A DNA stretch of 22,387 nt, from positions 1-22,387 of the forward strand of contig JAEDJB010000015.1 in assembly GCA_016296565.1 (NCBI GenBank), written 5' to 3'. Shown one piece after another: positions 5,782 through 13,673 of this stretch; position 1 is the first letter of the stretch; each line of letters opens with the position of its first letter. The translations under genes were made by a program, and so were the position numbers. This DNA comes from Oscillospiraceae bacterium (GTDB lineage: Bacteria > Bacillota > Clostridia > Oscillospirales > Oscillospiraceae). Below the pieces are notes generated by a model. The model ran no database searches. It had not been told where the DNA came from and saw only the letters and a list, made by a program, of their open reading frames with translations.

Positions 5782-6840
5782 TCACTCTGCGCCCACCTGC
5801 CGCCGGCGGGCCAGATGCAGCGGCCCATCCTGACGCTTGGAGAGGTGGGGAAGGGTCATCTCCAGCCCCAGCACCACGCAGGTCTCCGGCTCCTGGGAGG
5901 CGGAAGTGTCAATCCCTGTGGACTCTGCCAGCAGACGGTCCAGCCCTCGCAGCAGGCTCCCGCCACCGGTGAGCAGGATGCCGTTTTTGGCCACGTCCGC
6001 CGCCAGCTCCGGGGGCGTGCGCTCCAGCACCCCCTGGACGGCGGAGACGATCTCCCGGGCCACCGGGGCGAAGGCTTCGGCGGTGTCCGCCGGGGTGAGC
6101 GGGGCCTCCCGGGGCAGCCCTGTGGTCAGGCACCGGCCCTTCACCGCCAGGCTGGGGCTGTCCTGGGCCTGTCCCACCTGGCCGATGGTGTGCTTCACCT
6201 GCTCGGCAGTGCGCAGGCCCAGAAGCAGGTTGTGCTTTTGCCGGACGTACTGGATGAGGGCCTCGTCGAACCGGTCCCCGCCCACAGGCAGGCATCCGGC
6301 TACCACCACCCCGTCCAGGGTGATCACCGCCGCGTCGGTGACGCCGCCTCCGATATCCACCACCAGCCGGCCCTCCGGCAGGTTGGTGTCCAGCCCGGCC
6401 CCCAGGGCGGCGGCCAGGGGAGCCTCCATGAGATAGACCCGCCGGGCCCCCGCCTGAAGCCCGGCTTCCACCAGGGCCCGCTCCTCAACCTCGGAGATCC
6501 CCGTGGGCACGCCGATGAGCAGCCGGGGCTTTACCAGGTGTCCCCCCAGGGCTTTCTTGAGAAAGGCCTGGAGCATGGCCTGGGCAATGGTAAAGTCGGA
6601 GAGAACTCCATCCCGTACCGGCCGCACCGCCACCAGCCGGCCGGGGGTGCGGCCCAGCATCTGCTGGGCGGCCTCCCCCACCTGGAGGACCTTGCCGGTC
6701 TGTCGGTCCACCGCCGCCACCGACGGCTCCCGGAGGAGAATTCCCCGTCCCCGGGCGGCCACCAGCACCGAGGATGTGCCCAGGTCCATGGCCACGTCCC
6801 GGGCCAGCCCACCGGATGGAAACTGCTTGCCCATATCCAT
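5782..6840 (-). CDS. MreB/Mbl-like actin homologue (rod shape-determining protein family)
   Basis: MreB proteins form membrane-associated filaments that steer peptidoglycan synthesis. The product shows the actin/Hsp70 ATPase signatures in order: phosphate-1 near residues 17-26 (AMDLGTSSVLV), PVRDGVLSDF near 74-83, VPTGISEVEERA near 112-122, phosphate-2 near 160-173 (VVDIGGGVTDAAVI) and the adenosine motif GILLTGGGSLLRG near 287-299. The start chosen is the ATG at 6840 (352 residues), 9 bases after GGAG. An in-frame TTG 15 bases upstream lacks a ribosome site. The length matches MreB (about 335-350). No mreC, mreD or pbp2 gene is adjacent, so this is an orphan paralogue of the Mbl/MreBH kind rather than the mreBCD copy. 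It lies downstream of comF, separated by a hairpin. The C-terminal tail is Arg/Lys-rich (HLARRRQVGAE). Confidence 0.9.
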   Translation of the reverse strand: MDMGKQFPSGGLARDVAMDLGTSSVLVAARGRGILLREPSVAAVDRQTGKVLQVGEAAQQMLGRTPGRLVAVRPVRDGVLSDFTIAQAMLQAFLKKALGGHLVKPRLLIGVPTGISEVEERALVEAGLQAGARRVYLMEAPLAAALGAGLDTNLPEGRLVVDIGGGVTDAAVITLDGVVVAGCLPVGGDRFDEALIQYVRQKHNLLLGLRTAEQVKHTIGQVGQAQDSPSLAVKGRCLTTGLPREAPLTPADTAEAFAPVAREIVSAVQGVLERTPPELAADVAKNGILLTGGGSLLRGLDRLLAESTGIDTSASQEPETCVVLGLEMTLPHLSKRQDGPLHLARRRQVGAE

Positions 6841-6896
6841 TCGCCCTTTCTCCAAAGTATTGAAAAATCAGTATGGTACAAGCATAGTACAAAGAG

Positions 6897-6934
6897 CGGG
6901 AGAGTTTCCCACGAACGGTGGGGAAACTCTCCCG
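6897..6934 (-). terminator. Hairpin terminator between comF and the mreB-like gene
   Basis: A perfect 14-bp stem (6897-6910 / 6921-6934) with a 10-base loop lies 18 bases past the comF stop. The minus-strand tail is GCTCTTTG, with few T residues, so termination may be partial and mreB may receive read-through from the comF operon. Confidence 0.65.
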
Positions 6935-6952
6935 ATTTTATGATCTGCTTTA

Positions 6953-7612
6953 TTAGTCCTGGGGCGTCCGGCAGAAGGCGGCGGCCACCACCTGAGAGGC
7001 CCCGGCGGCCCGGAGGGTGCGGGCAGCTTCCTCCAGGGTGGAGCCTGTGGTGAGAATGTCGTCAATGAGCAGCACTCGCTGGCCGGAGACCTGCTCCGGC
7101 CGGGGAACGGCGTAGACTCCCTTCACGTTTTTCCGCCGCTGGGCCGCGCTTTCCAGGGAGGACTGGGCCGGGGTAGCCCTGGTCTTTTCCAGTAAGGGTA
7201 CCGCCTTGCGGTCCAGGGACTTGGCAGCCTCCTCCGCCAGCAGGCGGGCCTGGTCATAGCCCCGTTTTTTCAGGGTCTGGCGGGAGACCGGCACCCAGGT
7301 AATCACGTCGTAGGCCCCGGGCAGAAAAAGCCGGACCTGTCTGGCCAGCACCGGCCCGTAGGCCCGGGCGTACTGGGGCCGGTCGGAAAACTTAAAGGCC
7401 AGCACCTGGTCCCGGAGGGCGCCCTGATACCACCCGGCGCAGACGCACCGGGCGAAGTGCTTGCCGTAAAACACCCCCTGAGCGCCCTGTAGCCAGAAGG
7501 GCGCGTTTCGGCACTTGGGGCAGGGTTCCCAGGACTCCCGCTCCAGCGGGGCCCCGCAGAACTTGCACTTGGGCGGGTAGATCAGGTCCAGGAAAAAACC
7601 GGCGATGGACAC
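6953..7612 (-). CDS. comF: ComF family protein (phosphoribosyltransferase fold)
   Basis: ComF proteins are needed for DNA uptake in competent bacteria and are thought to work with the ComFA translocase; the exact biochemical role is unsettled. The 219-residue product has a four-cysteine zinc ribbon at the N-terminus (Cys 16, 19, 31 and 34) and a phosphoribosyltransferase domain. The PRPP-binding loop is VLLIDDILTTGSTLEEA (about 180-196), and TWVPVSRQTLKKRGYDQARLLA lies near 105-126. The start is GTG 7612 with a strong AAGGAGGG site that overlaps the stop codon of recD2 (gap 11 bases), indicating coupled translation. No comFA is in the window. The same gene order (helicase-comF) suggests a DNA-processing operon. 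Confidence 0.93.
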   Translation of the reverse strand: MSIAGFFLDLIYPPKCKFCGAPLERESWEPCPKCRNAPFWLQGAQGVFYGKHFARCVCAGWYQGALRDQVLAFKFSDRPQYARAYGPVLARQVRLFLPGAYDVITWVPVSRQTLKKRGYDQARLLAEEAAKSLDRKAVPLLEKTRATPAQSSLESAAQRRKNVKGVYAVPRPEQVSGQRVLLIDDILTTGSTLEEAARTLRAAGASQVVAAAFCRTPQD

Positions 7613-7623
7613 GAAATCCCTCC

Positions 7624-9840
7624 TTATCCCTTGGCCAGCCGGGCCCGCAGGCCGCTGTACCGCCGCTGCTGGCGGTCGTTGGCCGCCATGCGGGCGACCA
7701 CCTGGTCATCCCCCACCAGGATCAGAAGCTCCTTGGCCCGGGTCATGGCGGTGTAGAGCACCCCCCGGGTGAGGAGCATGGGGGCGGCCTCCACGGCGGA
7801 GAGGATCACCGCCCGGTACTCGCTGCCCTGGGCCTTGTGAACGGTGATGGCGTAAGCAGGCTCCAGCTGGTTCATCATGTCGGGGGTGTACTCCGCCCGG
7901 TGGCCGTCAAAGTCCACGGTGACCACCCCGCTGTGCAGGTCGATGGACTCCACCCGGCCAATGTCCCCGTTGAAGATGCCCATGCCTACCCCATTGCCCT
8001 GGGTTTCCTCCCACATTACGTCGTAGTTGTTCTTCACCTGCATCACCCGGTCGCCCACCCGGTAGAGGGCGGGACCGTAGGCCTTTTCCGCTTTGTCCGG
8101 GGCGGGGGGATTTACCGCCGCCTGAAGGGCCCGGTTCAGAGAGGCGGTTCCGGCGGTTCCCTTCCGTGTGGGGGAGAGGACCTGAATCTGGTCCGGGGAA
8201 ATTCCCATGTTCTTGGGCAGGCGGGTGCGGCAGAGCTCCACGATGGTTTCCACGGCGGACTCCGGGTTCAGGCGGCGGAGGAAGAAAAAGTCCCCGGCAG
8301 GGTCGTTGACCAGCACGGGACACTCCCCCTGGTCCACCGCCCGTGCCCCCCGGATGATGGCCGAGGCGGCGGCCTGACGGAAAATTTCGGTAAGGCGCAA
8401 CGTGGGCAGCCGCTGGGACCGGAGCAGGTCGGAGAGCAGATTGCCCGGCCCCACGGAGGGCAGCTGGTGGGGGTCTCCCACCAGCACCAGGCGGCAGCCC
8501 CCGGGAAGGGCCGCCAGCAGGGCCTGCATCAGGACAATGTCCACCATGGAGGCCTCGTCCAGGATCACCGCATCGGTGTCCAGAGGGTCCCGTTCGTTGT
8601 GGGCGAAGGACAGGCCGCCGCTGGCGCTGTCGTACCGGGTCTCCAGGAGCCGGTGGATGGTAGCGGCATCGGCCCCGCAGGTTTCGGACAGCCGCTTGGC
8701 CGCCCGGCCCGTGGGGGCGGTGAGGGAGGTGCGCAGGCCCAGGTGGTCAAAGAGGGCCAGAATCCCCCGAAGGGAGGTGGTCTTGCCGGTGCCCGGGCCG
8801 CCGGTGAGGAGCATCACCTGCCGCTGGGCGGCGGTTTTCACCGCCTCCACCTGAAGTGGGGCGTAGGTGATGCCCTGGTCCCGCTGGATGCGGTCGATGA
8901 GCTTGTCCAGGTCGTCGGGGGGGCACAGAGGCTCCCCATCCATTTTCAAAAGCTGCCGGGCCACATAGGTTTCGCAGTCGTAGAGCTTGGCCAGGTAGCA
9001 GGCGTCCTGACCGGCAATGTCCTCCCGGATTACCTTCTGCCGGTCCAGGAGGGTGTCCAGGCAGCCGGTGAGGTTCTCCGGCTCCGTCCCCAGCAGCCGC
9101 CCGGCGGCGGCCAGAAGCTTGGCACAGGGCAGAAAGACGTGGCCGTTGTCCAGGTTGTGGGCCAGGGTGTAGAGAAGCCCCGCTTCCAGCCGGAGGGGAT
9201 CATCGGCCTCAATCCCCAGGTCCAGGGCCAGCTTGTCCGCCGAGGGGAAGGGGACGAAAAAGGGGTCGTCCACCAGCAGGTAGGGGTCCGCCTTCACGGC
9301 GGTGAGGGCCATTTCCCCAAACCGGCGGTAGAGGGGCATGCCGATCTGTAAGGGCAGGCCGTGGGCGGAGAGAAAGTCCAGCAGCCGCCGCATGGACAGC
9401 TGCATGCACAGGGACTGGCGGATGGTCTCCGCCCGCTTGGGAGTGATTCCTTTGATCTCTGTGAGCCGGTGGGGGCTGTCCTCAATGACGGAGAGGACGT
9501 CCTCCCCAAAGGCGTCCACCAGTCGCCGGGCGGTGACGGCGCCCACCCCCTTCACGGCGCCGGAGGCCAGGTATTCCACCAGGGCCTTCTCTCCCACGGG
9601 CAGGCGCCGCTCCACGATCTCCGCCTGAAGCTGCTCGCCGTATGTACTGTGGCGCTTCCACTGGCCATGCACCGACAGCCCCTCCCCGGGGCTGATGCCG
9701 GGCATGGTGCCCACTACGGTGACCTCATCCCCGTCGGGGGTGTCCAGGTGCAGGATGGTATAGCCGTTCTCCTCGTTCCGGTAGATGACAGAGGAGACGG
9801 TGCCTTCCAGAAAGATCAGTTCAGAGGGAGAAATAGCCAT
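7624..9840 (-). CDS. recD2: ATP-dependent RecD2-type DNA helicase (YrrC family)
   Basis: RecD2 is a 5'-3' superfamily 1B helicase found in bacteria whose RecBCD role is taken by AddAB; in Bacillus it contributes to repair and replication-fork maintenance. The 738-residue product has the family's N-terminal OB-like region (about 10-80), helix-hairpin-helix-type segments (about 95-145), Walker A GGPGTGKTT near 345-353, motif II DEASMVD near 427-433, a VLSPTRKGTAG segment and the C-terminal helicase motif TVHKAQGSEY near 664-673. The ATG at 9840 has AAGGAAGG about 7 bases upstream. Its first 20 bases overlap the end of the upstream small gene, and its stop overlaps the comF ribosome site, so it sits in the middle of a coupled operon. 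Length is typical. I see nothing broken. Confidence 0.95.
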   Translation of the reverse strand: MAISPSELIFLEGTVSSVIYRNEENGYTILHLDTPDGDEVTVVGTMPGISPGEGLSVHGQWKRHSTYGEQLQAEIVERRLPVGEKALVEYLASGAVKGVGAVTARRLVDAFGEDVLSVIEDSPHRLTEIKGITPKRAETIRQSLCMQLSMRRLLDFLSAHGLPLQIGMPLYRRFGEMALTAVKADPYLLVDDPFFVPFPSADKLALDLGIEADDPLRLEAGLLYTLAHNLDNGHVFLPCAKLLAAAGRLLGTEPENLTGCLDTLLDRQKVIREDIAGQDACYLAKLYDCETYVARQLLKMDGEPLCPPDDLDKLIDRIQRDQGITYAPLQVEAVKTAAQRQVMLLTGGPGTGKTTSLRGILALFDHLGLRTSLTAPTGRAAKRLSETCGADAATIHRLLETRYDSASGGLSFAHNERDPLDTDAVILDEASMVDIVLMQALLAALPGGCRLVLVGDPHQLPSVGPGNLLSDLLRSQRLPTLRLTEIFRQAAASAIIRGARAVDQGECPVLVNDPAGDFFFLRRLNPESAVETIVELCRTRLPKNMGISPDQIQVLSPTRKGTAGTASLNRALQAAVNPPAPDKAEKAYGPALYRVGDRVMQVKNNYDVMWEETQGNGVGMGIFNGDIGRVESIDLHSGVVTVDFDGHRAEYTPDMMNQLEPAYAITVHKAQGSEYRAVILSAVEAAPMLLTRGVLYTAMTRAKELLILVGDDQVVARMAANDRQQRRYSGLRARLAKG

Positions 9841-10183
9841 GGTCGTCCTTCCTTTTCAGGATGAGAGTGGCCTCCTCCGCCGGGCAGAAGAGCAGGGAGG
9901 CGTCCTTCTGTTTCAGGGCCTGGACGGTTTCCAGTCCCGCAGGGGTCAGTCCCGCGTCCACCACCACCACGGTGAAGGCGGAGAGTTTTTCCGCTTCCAG
10001 CCAGCGGAGATGGCGGAGGGTCTGCTCCAGCCCCTCTCCGTCCCCGGCGGCGGGAATCACCGCGAAAACCGGGACGGTACCCTGCTGGGTGGGGGAGAGC
10101 ATGTGGGAGAAGAGGGAGCGGCTCAGGCAGAGCAGCAGCGCGGCGCAGAGAAAGGCCAGCAGAAATTCAACGGCCAATGTCAT
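9821..10183 (-). CDS. Small membrane-anchored protein of unknown function upstream of recD2
   Basis: I do not recognise this 120-residue protein. It starts with one hydrophobic helix (residues 2-24, Leu/Ala-rich). A soluble domain follows, beginning VPVFAVIPAAGDGEGLEQT and containing LSAFTVVVVDAGL; the alternation of hydrophobic strands with Gly/Asp turns suggests a small alpha/beta (Rossmann-like) fold reminiscent of the start of GT-A glycosyltransferases, but it is far too short to be one. The start at ATG 10183 is fixed by GGAGGTGG about 5 bases upstream; an earlier in-frame ATG at 10222 lacks a site. The stop codon lies 20 bases inside recD2, so the two are very probably translated together. 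It follows uvrA by 113 bases, which contain an interspersed palindrome. Confidence 0.7.
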   Translation of the reverse strand: MTLAVEFLLAFLCAALLLCLSRSLFSHMLSPTQQGTVPVFAVIPAAGDGEGLEQTLRHLRWLEAEKLSAFTVVVVDAGLTPAGLETVQALKQKDASLLFCPAEEATLILKRKDDHGYFSL

Positions 10184-10230
10184 ACGACCACCTCCAGCCC
10201 ATTCTATGCTGGCAGCGGCCAAAGGGTTCC

Positions 10231-10292
10231 CCAGCCCCCTTGGCTCTCCCTCTGGGAGAGCTGGAACGGCGAAGCCGTGACTGAGAGGGCGG
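10231..10292. repeat. Interspersed palindromic intergenic repeat downstream of uvrA
   Basis: The segment is built from GGCTCTCCC-TCT-GGGAGAGC (stem 10243-10250 / 10254-10261), CGGC-GAA-GCCG (10267-10270 / 10273-10276) and a final CTGAGAGGG, whose AGAGGG can alternatively pair with CCCTCT at 10248-10253. This arrangement (CTTGGCTCTCCC, GGGAGAGCTG, variable hairpin with CGAAG, CTGAGAGGG) matches, from memory, a repeat scattered between genes of many gut Oscillospiraceae. Only one copy is in this window, so repetitiveness is not shown here. It sits directly after the uvrA stop and may act as a transcript 3' element. Confidence 0.55.
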
Positions 10293-10296
10293 GTGC

Positions 10297-13122
10297 TTAC
10301 TTCAGCATCTTCTTCAAATACTGCCCCGTATAGGACCCTTCACACTGGGCCACTTCCTCGGGGGTGCCGGTGCAGACGATGTGCCCGCCGCCGGCGCCTC
10401 CCTCGGGACCCAGGTCAATCACATGGTCGGCCCATTTGATCACGTCCAGGTTGTGCTCGATCACCACCACGGTGTTCCCTGCCTCCACCAGCTGGTCCAG
10501 CACCTCCAGCAGCTTGTGGACGTCGTAGGTATGCAGGCCGGTGGTGGGCTCGTCCAGAATATAGATGGTCCTGCCGGTGGACCGGCGGGCCAGCTCGGTG
10601 GCCAGCTTCACCCGCTGGGCCTCGCCCCCGGAGAGGGTGGTGGAGGACTGGCCGATCTTGATATAGCCCAGCCCCACGGAGGAGAGGGTCTCCAGCTTCC
10701 GGCGGAGCTTGGGCAGGTTGGCGAAGAACTCCAGCCCTTCGTCCACGGTCATGTTCAGCACGTCGTAGATGTTTTTGCCCTTGTATTTCACTTCCAGGGT
10801 CTCCCGGTTGTACCGCTTGCCCTTGCAGACCTCGCAGGGGACGTAAACGTCGGGCAGAAAGTGCATCTCGATTTTCAGAAGGCCGTCCCCGGCGCAGGAC
10901 TCGCACCGGCCGCCCTTTACGTTGAAGGAGAACCGGCTGGCGTTGTAGCCCCGGGACTTGGCGTCGGGGGTGGAGGCGAAAAGCTCCCGGATGTCCCCGA
11001 ACAGCCCCGTGTAGGTGGCGGGGTTGGACCGGGGGGTGCGGCCGATGGGGGACTGGTCAATGGCGATGACCTTGTCCAGGAATTCCTCCCCCTCCAGGGC
11101 CTGGTGCTTGCCGGGACGGACCTTCATCCGGTTTAAGTCAGCCCCCAGGCGCTTGAAGAGAATCTCGTTTACCAGGGAGGACTTGCCCGAGCCGGAGACC
11201 CCCGTGACGCAGGTGAAGGTCCCCAGAGGGAAGGTCACGTCGATGCCGTCCAGGTTGTTTTCCGAAGCGCCCCGGACCACCAGGCTGTGGCCGTTGCCCG
11301 TTCTCCGGCGAGTGGGGACGGGGATTTTTTTTGCCCCGGAGAGGTACTGACCGGTGATGGAGGCGGGCTCTGCCATGATGTCCTCCACGGTGCCGGCGGC
11401 CACCACCTGGCCGCCGTGAACCCCGGCGGCGGGGCCGATGTCCACGATATAGTCAGCCGCCCGCATGGTGTCCTCGTCGTGCTCCACCACGATTAAGGTG
11501 TTGCCCAGATCCCGCAGGTGGCGGAGGGTTTCCAGCAGCATGTCGTTGTCCCGCTGGTGCAGGCCGATGGAGGGCTCGTCCAGGATATACAGCACCCCCA
11601 TGAGGGAGGAACCGATCTGGGTGGCCAAGCGGATGCGCTGGCTCTCCCCGCCGGAGAGGGTTCCCGCCTGGCGGCTGAGGGTCAGGTAAGAAAGCCCCAC
11701 GCTCTGGAGAAAGCCCAGCCGGGCCTTGACCTCTTTCAGAATCTGCTGGGCGATCTGGGCCTGGGTCTCAGAGAGGGCCAGACCGTCCACAAAGTCCAGG
11801 GCGTCGCTGACAGACTTGTGGCAGAACTCGTCAATGTTCAGCCCCCCCACGGTGACTGCCAAAGCCTCTTTCTTCAGGCGGCGGCCCTGGCAGGTGGGGC
11901 AGGGGCACTGGCTCATGCACTCCTCCAGCTCCTTCCGGGAGGCGTCGGACTGGGTCTCGGTGAACCGGCGCTCCACGTTGTTGAGGATGCCCTCAAAGGC
12001 CTGGTTGAAGGTGCCCATGCCGTCGGCCCGGTTGTAGGTGAGCTTCAGCTTCTCCCCCCGGGTGCCGTTGAGGATGACGTCCTGAGCCTCCGGGGACAGA
12101 TCCCGGAAGGGGGTGGTCAGCTTGAAGCCGTACTTTTTCCCCAGGGCCTCAAAGTACATCCGGGAGATGGAGTCACTCTTCACGTTCTGCCAGCCGGAGA
12201 CGGCAATGGCCCCCTCCAGAATGGACAGGGAAGGGTTGGGGATCACCAGCTGGGGGTCGGCTTTCATCTGGCTGCCCAGGCCGGTGCAGGTGGGGCAGGC
12301 CCCGAAGGGGCTGTTGAAGGAGAACATCCGGGGGGCCAGCTCCTCAATGGAGATGCCGCAGTCCTCGCAGGCGTAGTTCTGGGAGAAGGTCAGGTCCTGA
12401 TCCTCCTTCACCAGGTTCACCAGGATCAGCCCCCCGGTGAGGGAGGCGGCGGTCTCCACCGAGTCGGTGAGGCGGCGGGTGATGTCCGGCCGGATCACCA
12501 GCCGGTCCACCACGATCTCGATGCTGTGCTTTTTGTTCTTTTCCAGCTGGATTTCCTCCGCCAGCTCATAGAGGGCGCCGTCGATGCGGCAGCGGACGTA
12601 GCCGGACTTCCGGGCGCTCTCCAGCACCTTCACGTGCTCGCCTTTTTTCCCCCGGACCACCGGGGCCATAACCTGGATGCGGGTGCCCTCGGGCAGGGCC
12701 ATGACCTGGTCGATGATCTGGTCGATGGACTGCTGGCGGATCTCCTTGCCGCACTTGGGGCAGTGGGGGGTGCCCACCCGGGCCCAGAGCAGGCGGAGGT
12801 AGTCGTAGATTTCCGTGACGGTGCCCACGGTGGACCGGGGGTTCTTGCTGGTGGTTTTCTGGTCGATGGAGATGGCGGGGGAGAGCCCGTCGATGTAGTC
12901 CACGTCGGGCTTTTCCATCTGGCCCAGGAACATCCGGGCGTAGGAGGACAGGGACTCCACATACCGCCGCTGGCCCTCGGCATAGATGGTGTCGAAGGCC
13001 AGGGAGGATTTGCCGGAGCCGGACAGGCCGGTGATGACCACCAGCTTGTCCCGGGGGATGGCGATGTCGATATTTTTCAGGTTGTTGGCGCGGGCGCCTT
13101 TCACGTAAATATGAGATTGCAT
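10297..13122 (-). CDS. uvrA: Excinuclease ABC subunit A (UvrA)
   Basis: UvrA is the damage-sensing ATPase of nucleotide excision repair; it loads UvrB onto lesions. The 941-residue product has the full length and order of the family: Walker A1 GLSGSGKSS (32-40), a zinc finger CPKC..., a second zinc module CEDCG...CPTCTG, signature LSGGESQRIRLA with ILDEPSIGL, Walker A2 GVSGSGKSS near 640, the C-terminal zinc finger CESC...CEVC and the second signature LSGGEAQRVKLA with ILDEPTTGL. Start ATG 13122 has GGAG 9-10 bases upstream. It is separated from ybaK by 50 bases that hold a short CGCCCC-AAA-GGGGCG hairpin (13153-13167) without a T-tract, so read-through from ybaK is plausible. uvrB lies 1.6 kb upstream in the same direction but is not directly adjacent. 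Confidence 0.98.
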   Translation of the reverse strand: MQSHIYVKGARANNLKNIDIAIPRDKLVVITGLSGSGKSSLAFDTIYAEGQRRYVESLSSYARMFLGQMEKPDVDYIDGLSPAISIDQKTTSKNPRSTVGTVTEIYDYLRLLWARVGTPHCPKCGKEIRQQSIDQIIDQVMALPEGTRIQVMAPVVRGKKGEHVKVLESARKSGYVRCRIDGALYELAEEIQLEKNKKHSIEIVVDRLVIRPDITRRLTDSVETAASLTGGLILVNLVKEDQDLTFSQNYACEDCGISIEELAPRMFSFNSPFGACPTCTGLGSQMKADPQLVIPNPSLSILEGAIAVSGWQNVKSDSISRMYFEALGKKYGFKLTTPFRDLSPEAQDVILNGTRGEKLKLTYNRADGMGTFNQAFEGILNNVERRFTETQSDASRKELEECMSQCPCPTCQGRRLKKEALAVTVGGLNIDEFCHKSVSDALDFVDGLALSETQAQIAQQILKEVKARLGFLQSVGLSYLTLSRQAGTLSGGESQRIRLATQIGSSLMGVLYILDEPSIGLHQRDNDMLLETLRHLRDLGNTLIVVEHDEDTMRAADYIVDIGPAAGVHGGQVVAAGTVEDIMAEPASITGQYLSGAKKIPVPTRRRTGNGHSLVVRGASENNLDGIDVTFPLGTFTCVTGVSGSGKSSLVNEILFKRLGADLNRMKVRPGKHQALEGEEFLDKVIAIDQSPIGRTPRSNPATYTGLFGDIRELFASTPDAKSRGYNASRFSFNVKGGRCESCAGDGLLKIEMHFLPDVYVPCEVCKGKRYNRETLEVKYKGKNIYDVLNMTVDEGLEFFANLPKLRRKLETLSSVGLGYIKIGQSSTTLSGGEAQRVKLATELARRSTGRTIYILDEPTTGLHTYDVHKLLEVLDQLVEAGNTVVVIEHNLDVIKWADHVIDLGPEGGAGGGHIVCTGTPEEVAQCEGSYTGQYLKKMLK

Positions 13123-13172
13123 ATCGTGTTACTCCAATGATCGGGTTGGACACGCCCCAAAGGGGCGCGGGG

Positions 13173-13667
13173 TTATCGTTCTGCGGTCAGGTCCGCCACC
13201 TGACCGCCCACAAAGGCGATGAGGTCGTCGGGGCGTATCTCCACCTGGTGGCCCACCTTTCCGGCGGAGCACACCATGGTGTCCACCAGGATGACCTCTT
13301 CCGCGAAGAAGGTGGGGAAGGGCTTGCTCATGCCCACCGGGGAGCAGCCCCCGTGAACGTAGCCGGTGAGGGGGAGGAGCTTCTTCTGGGGCAGCATGGC
13401 GATGGATTTGACCCCGGCGGCCCGGGCGGCCTTTTTCAGGTCCAGGGTCTCGGCCACGGGAATCACATAGACGAAGTGTTCCCCCTTTGGCCCCTCGGCC
13501 ACCAGGGTTTTGAACACCTCCTCCACGGGCCGCCCCACCAGGGCGGCGGCGGTGACCCCGTCGGGGACCTCTCCCTTGGGCAGGTCCAGAATGTGGTGGG
13601 TGCAGGGAATCCCCGCTGCCTCCAGCAGGCGGATGACGTTGGTTTTCTCTTCTTTTGCTTTTGCCAT
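13173..13667 (-). CDS. ybaK: YbaK-type Cys-tRNA(Pro)/Cys-tRNA(Cys) deacylase
   Basis: YbaK is a free-standing trans-editing factor that hydrolyses Cys mischarged onto tRNA-Pro. The 164-residue product fits the YbaK/aaRS-associated domain family in length and pattern: TNVIRLLEAAGIPCTHH at the N-terminus, a catalytic-lysine region near VFKTLV (51-56), FVYVIPVAETLDLKKAA in the middle, and the diagnostic GGCSPVGM block near 106-113. Its ATG at 13667 is preceded by GAGGTGA, and that ribosome site contains the TGA stop of the upstream EamA gene. The pair is thus translationally coupled. The combination with a DMT exporter may hint at amino-acid (cysteine-type) efflux, but that is speculative. Confidence 0.93.
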   Translation of the reverse strand: MAKAKEEKTNVIRLLEAAGIPCTHHILDLPKGEVPDGVTAAALVGRPVEEVFKTLVAEGPKGEHFVYVIPVAETLDLKKAARAAGVKSIAMLPQKKLLPLTGYVHGGCSPVGMSKPFPTFFAEEVILVDTMVCSAGKVGHQVEIRPDDLIAFVGGQVADLTAER

Positions 13668-13673
13668 AGGGCT

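Noticed and set aside
7837..9351. A 504-codon plus-strand reading frame opposite recD2
   Set aside because: It lies wholly within an intact recD2 on the other strand; its product is rich in Gly, His, Val and Gln with no family pattern, as expected for the antisense of GC-biased codons.
11518..13140. A 540-codon plus-strand reading frame opposite uvrA
   Set aside because: Antisense of a complete, motif-rich uvrA; composition is low-complexity Gly/His/Val/Leu and there is no domain signal.
13153..13167. CGCCCC-AAA-GGGGCG hairpin between ybaK and uvrA as a terminator
   Set aside because: Short stem, no T-tract on either strand; more likely a neutral or weak element, so read-through into uvrA is assumed.
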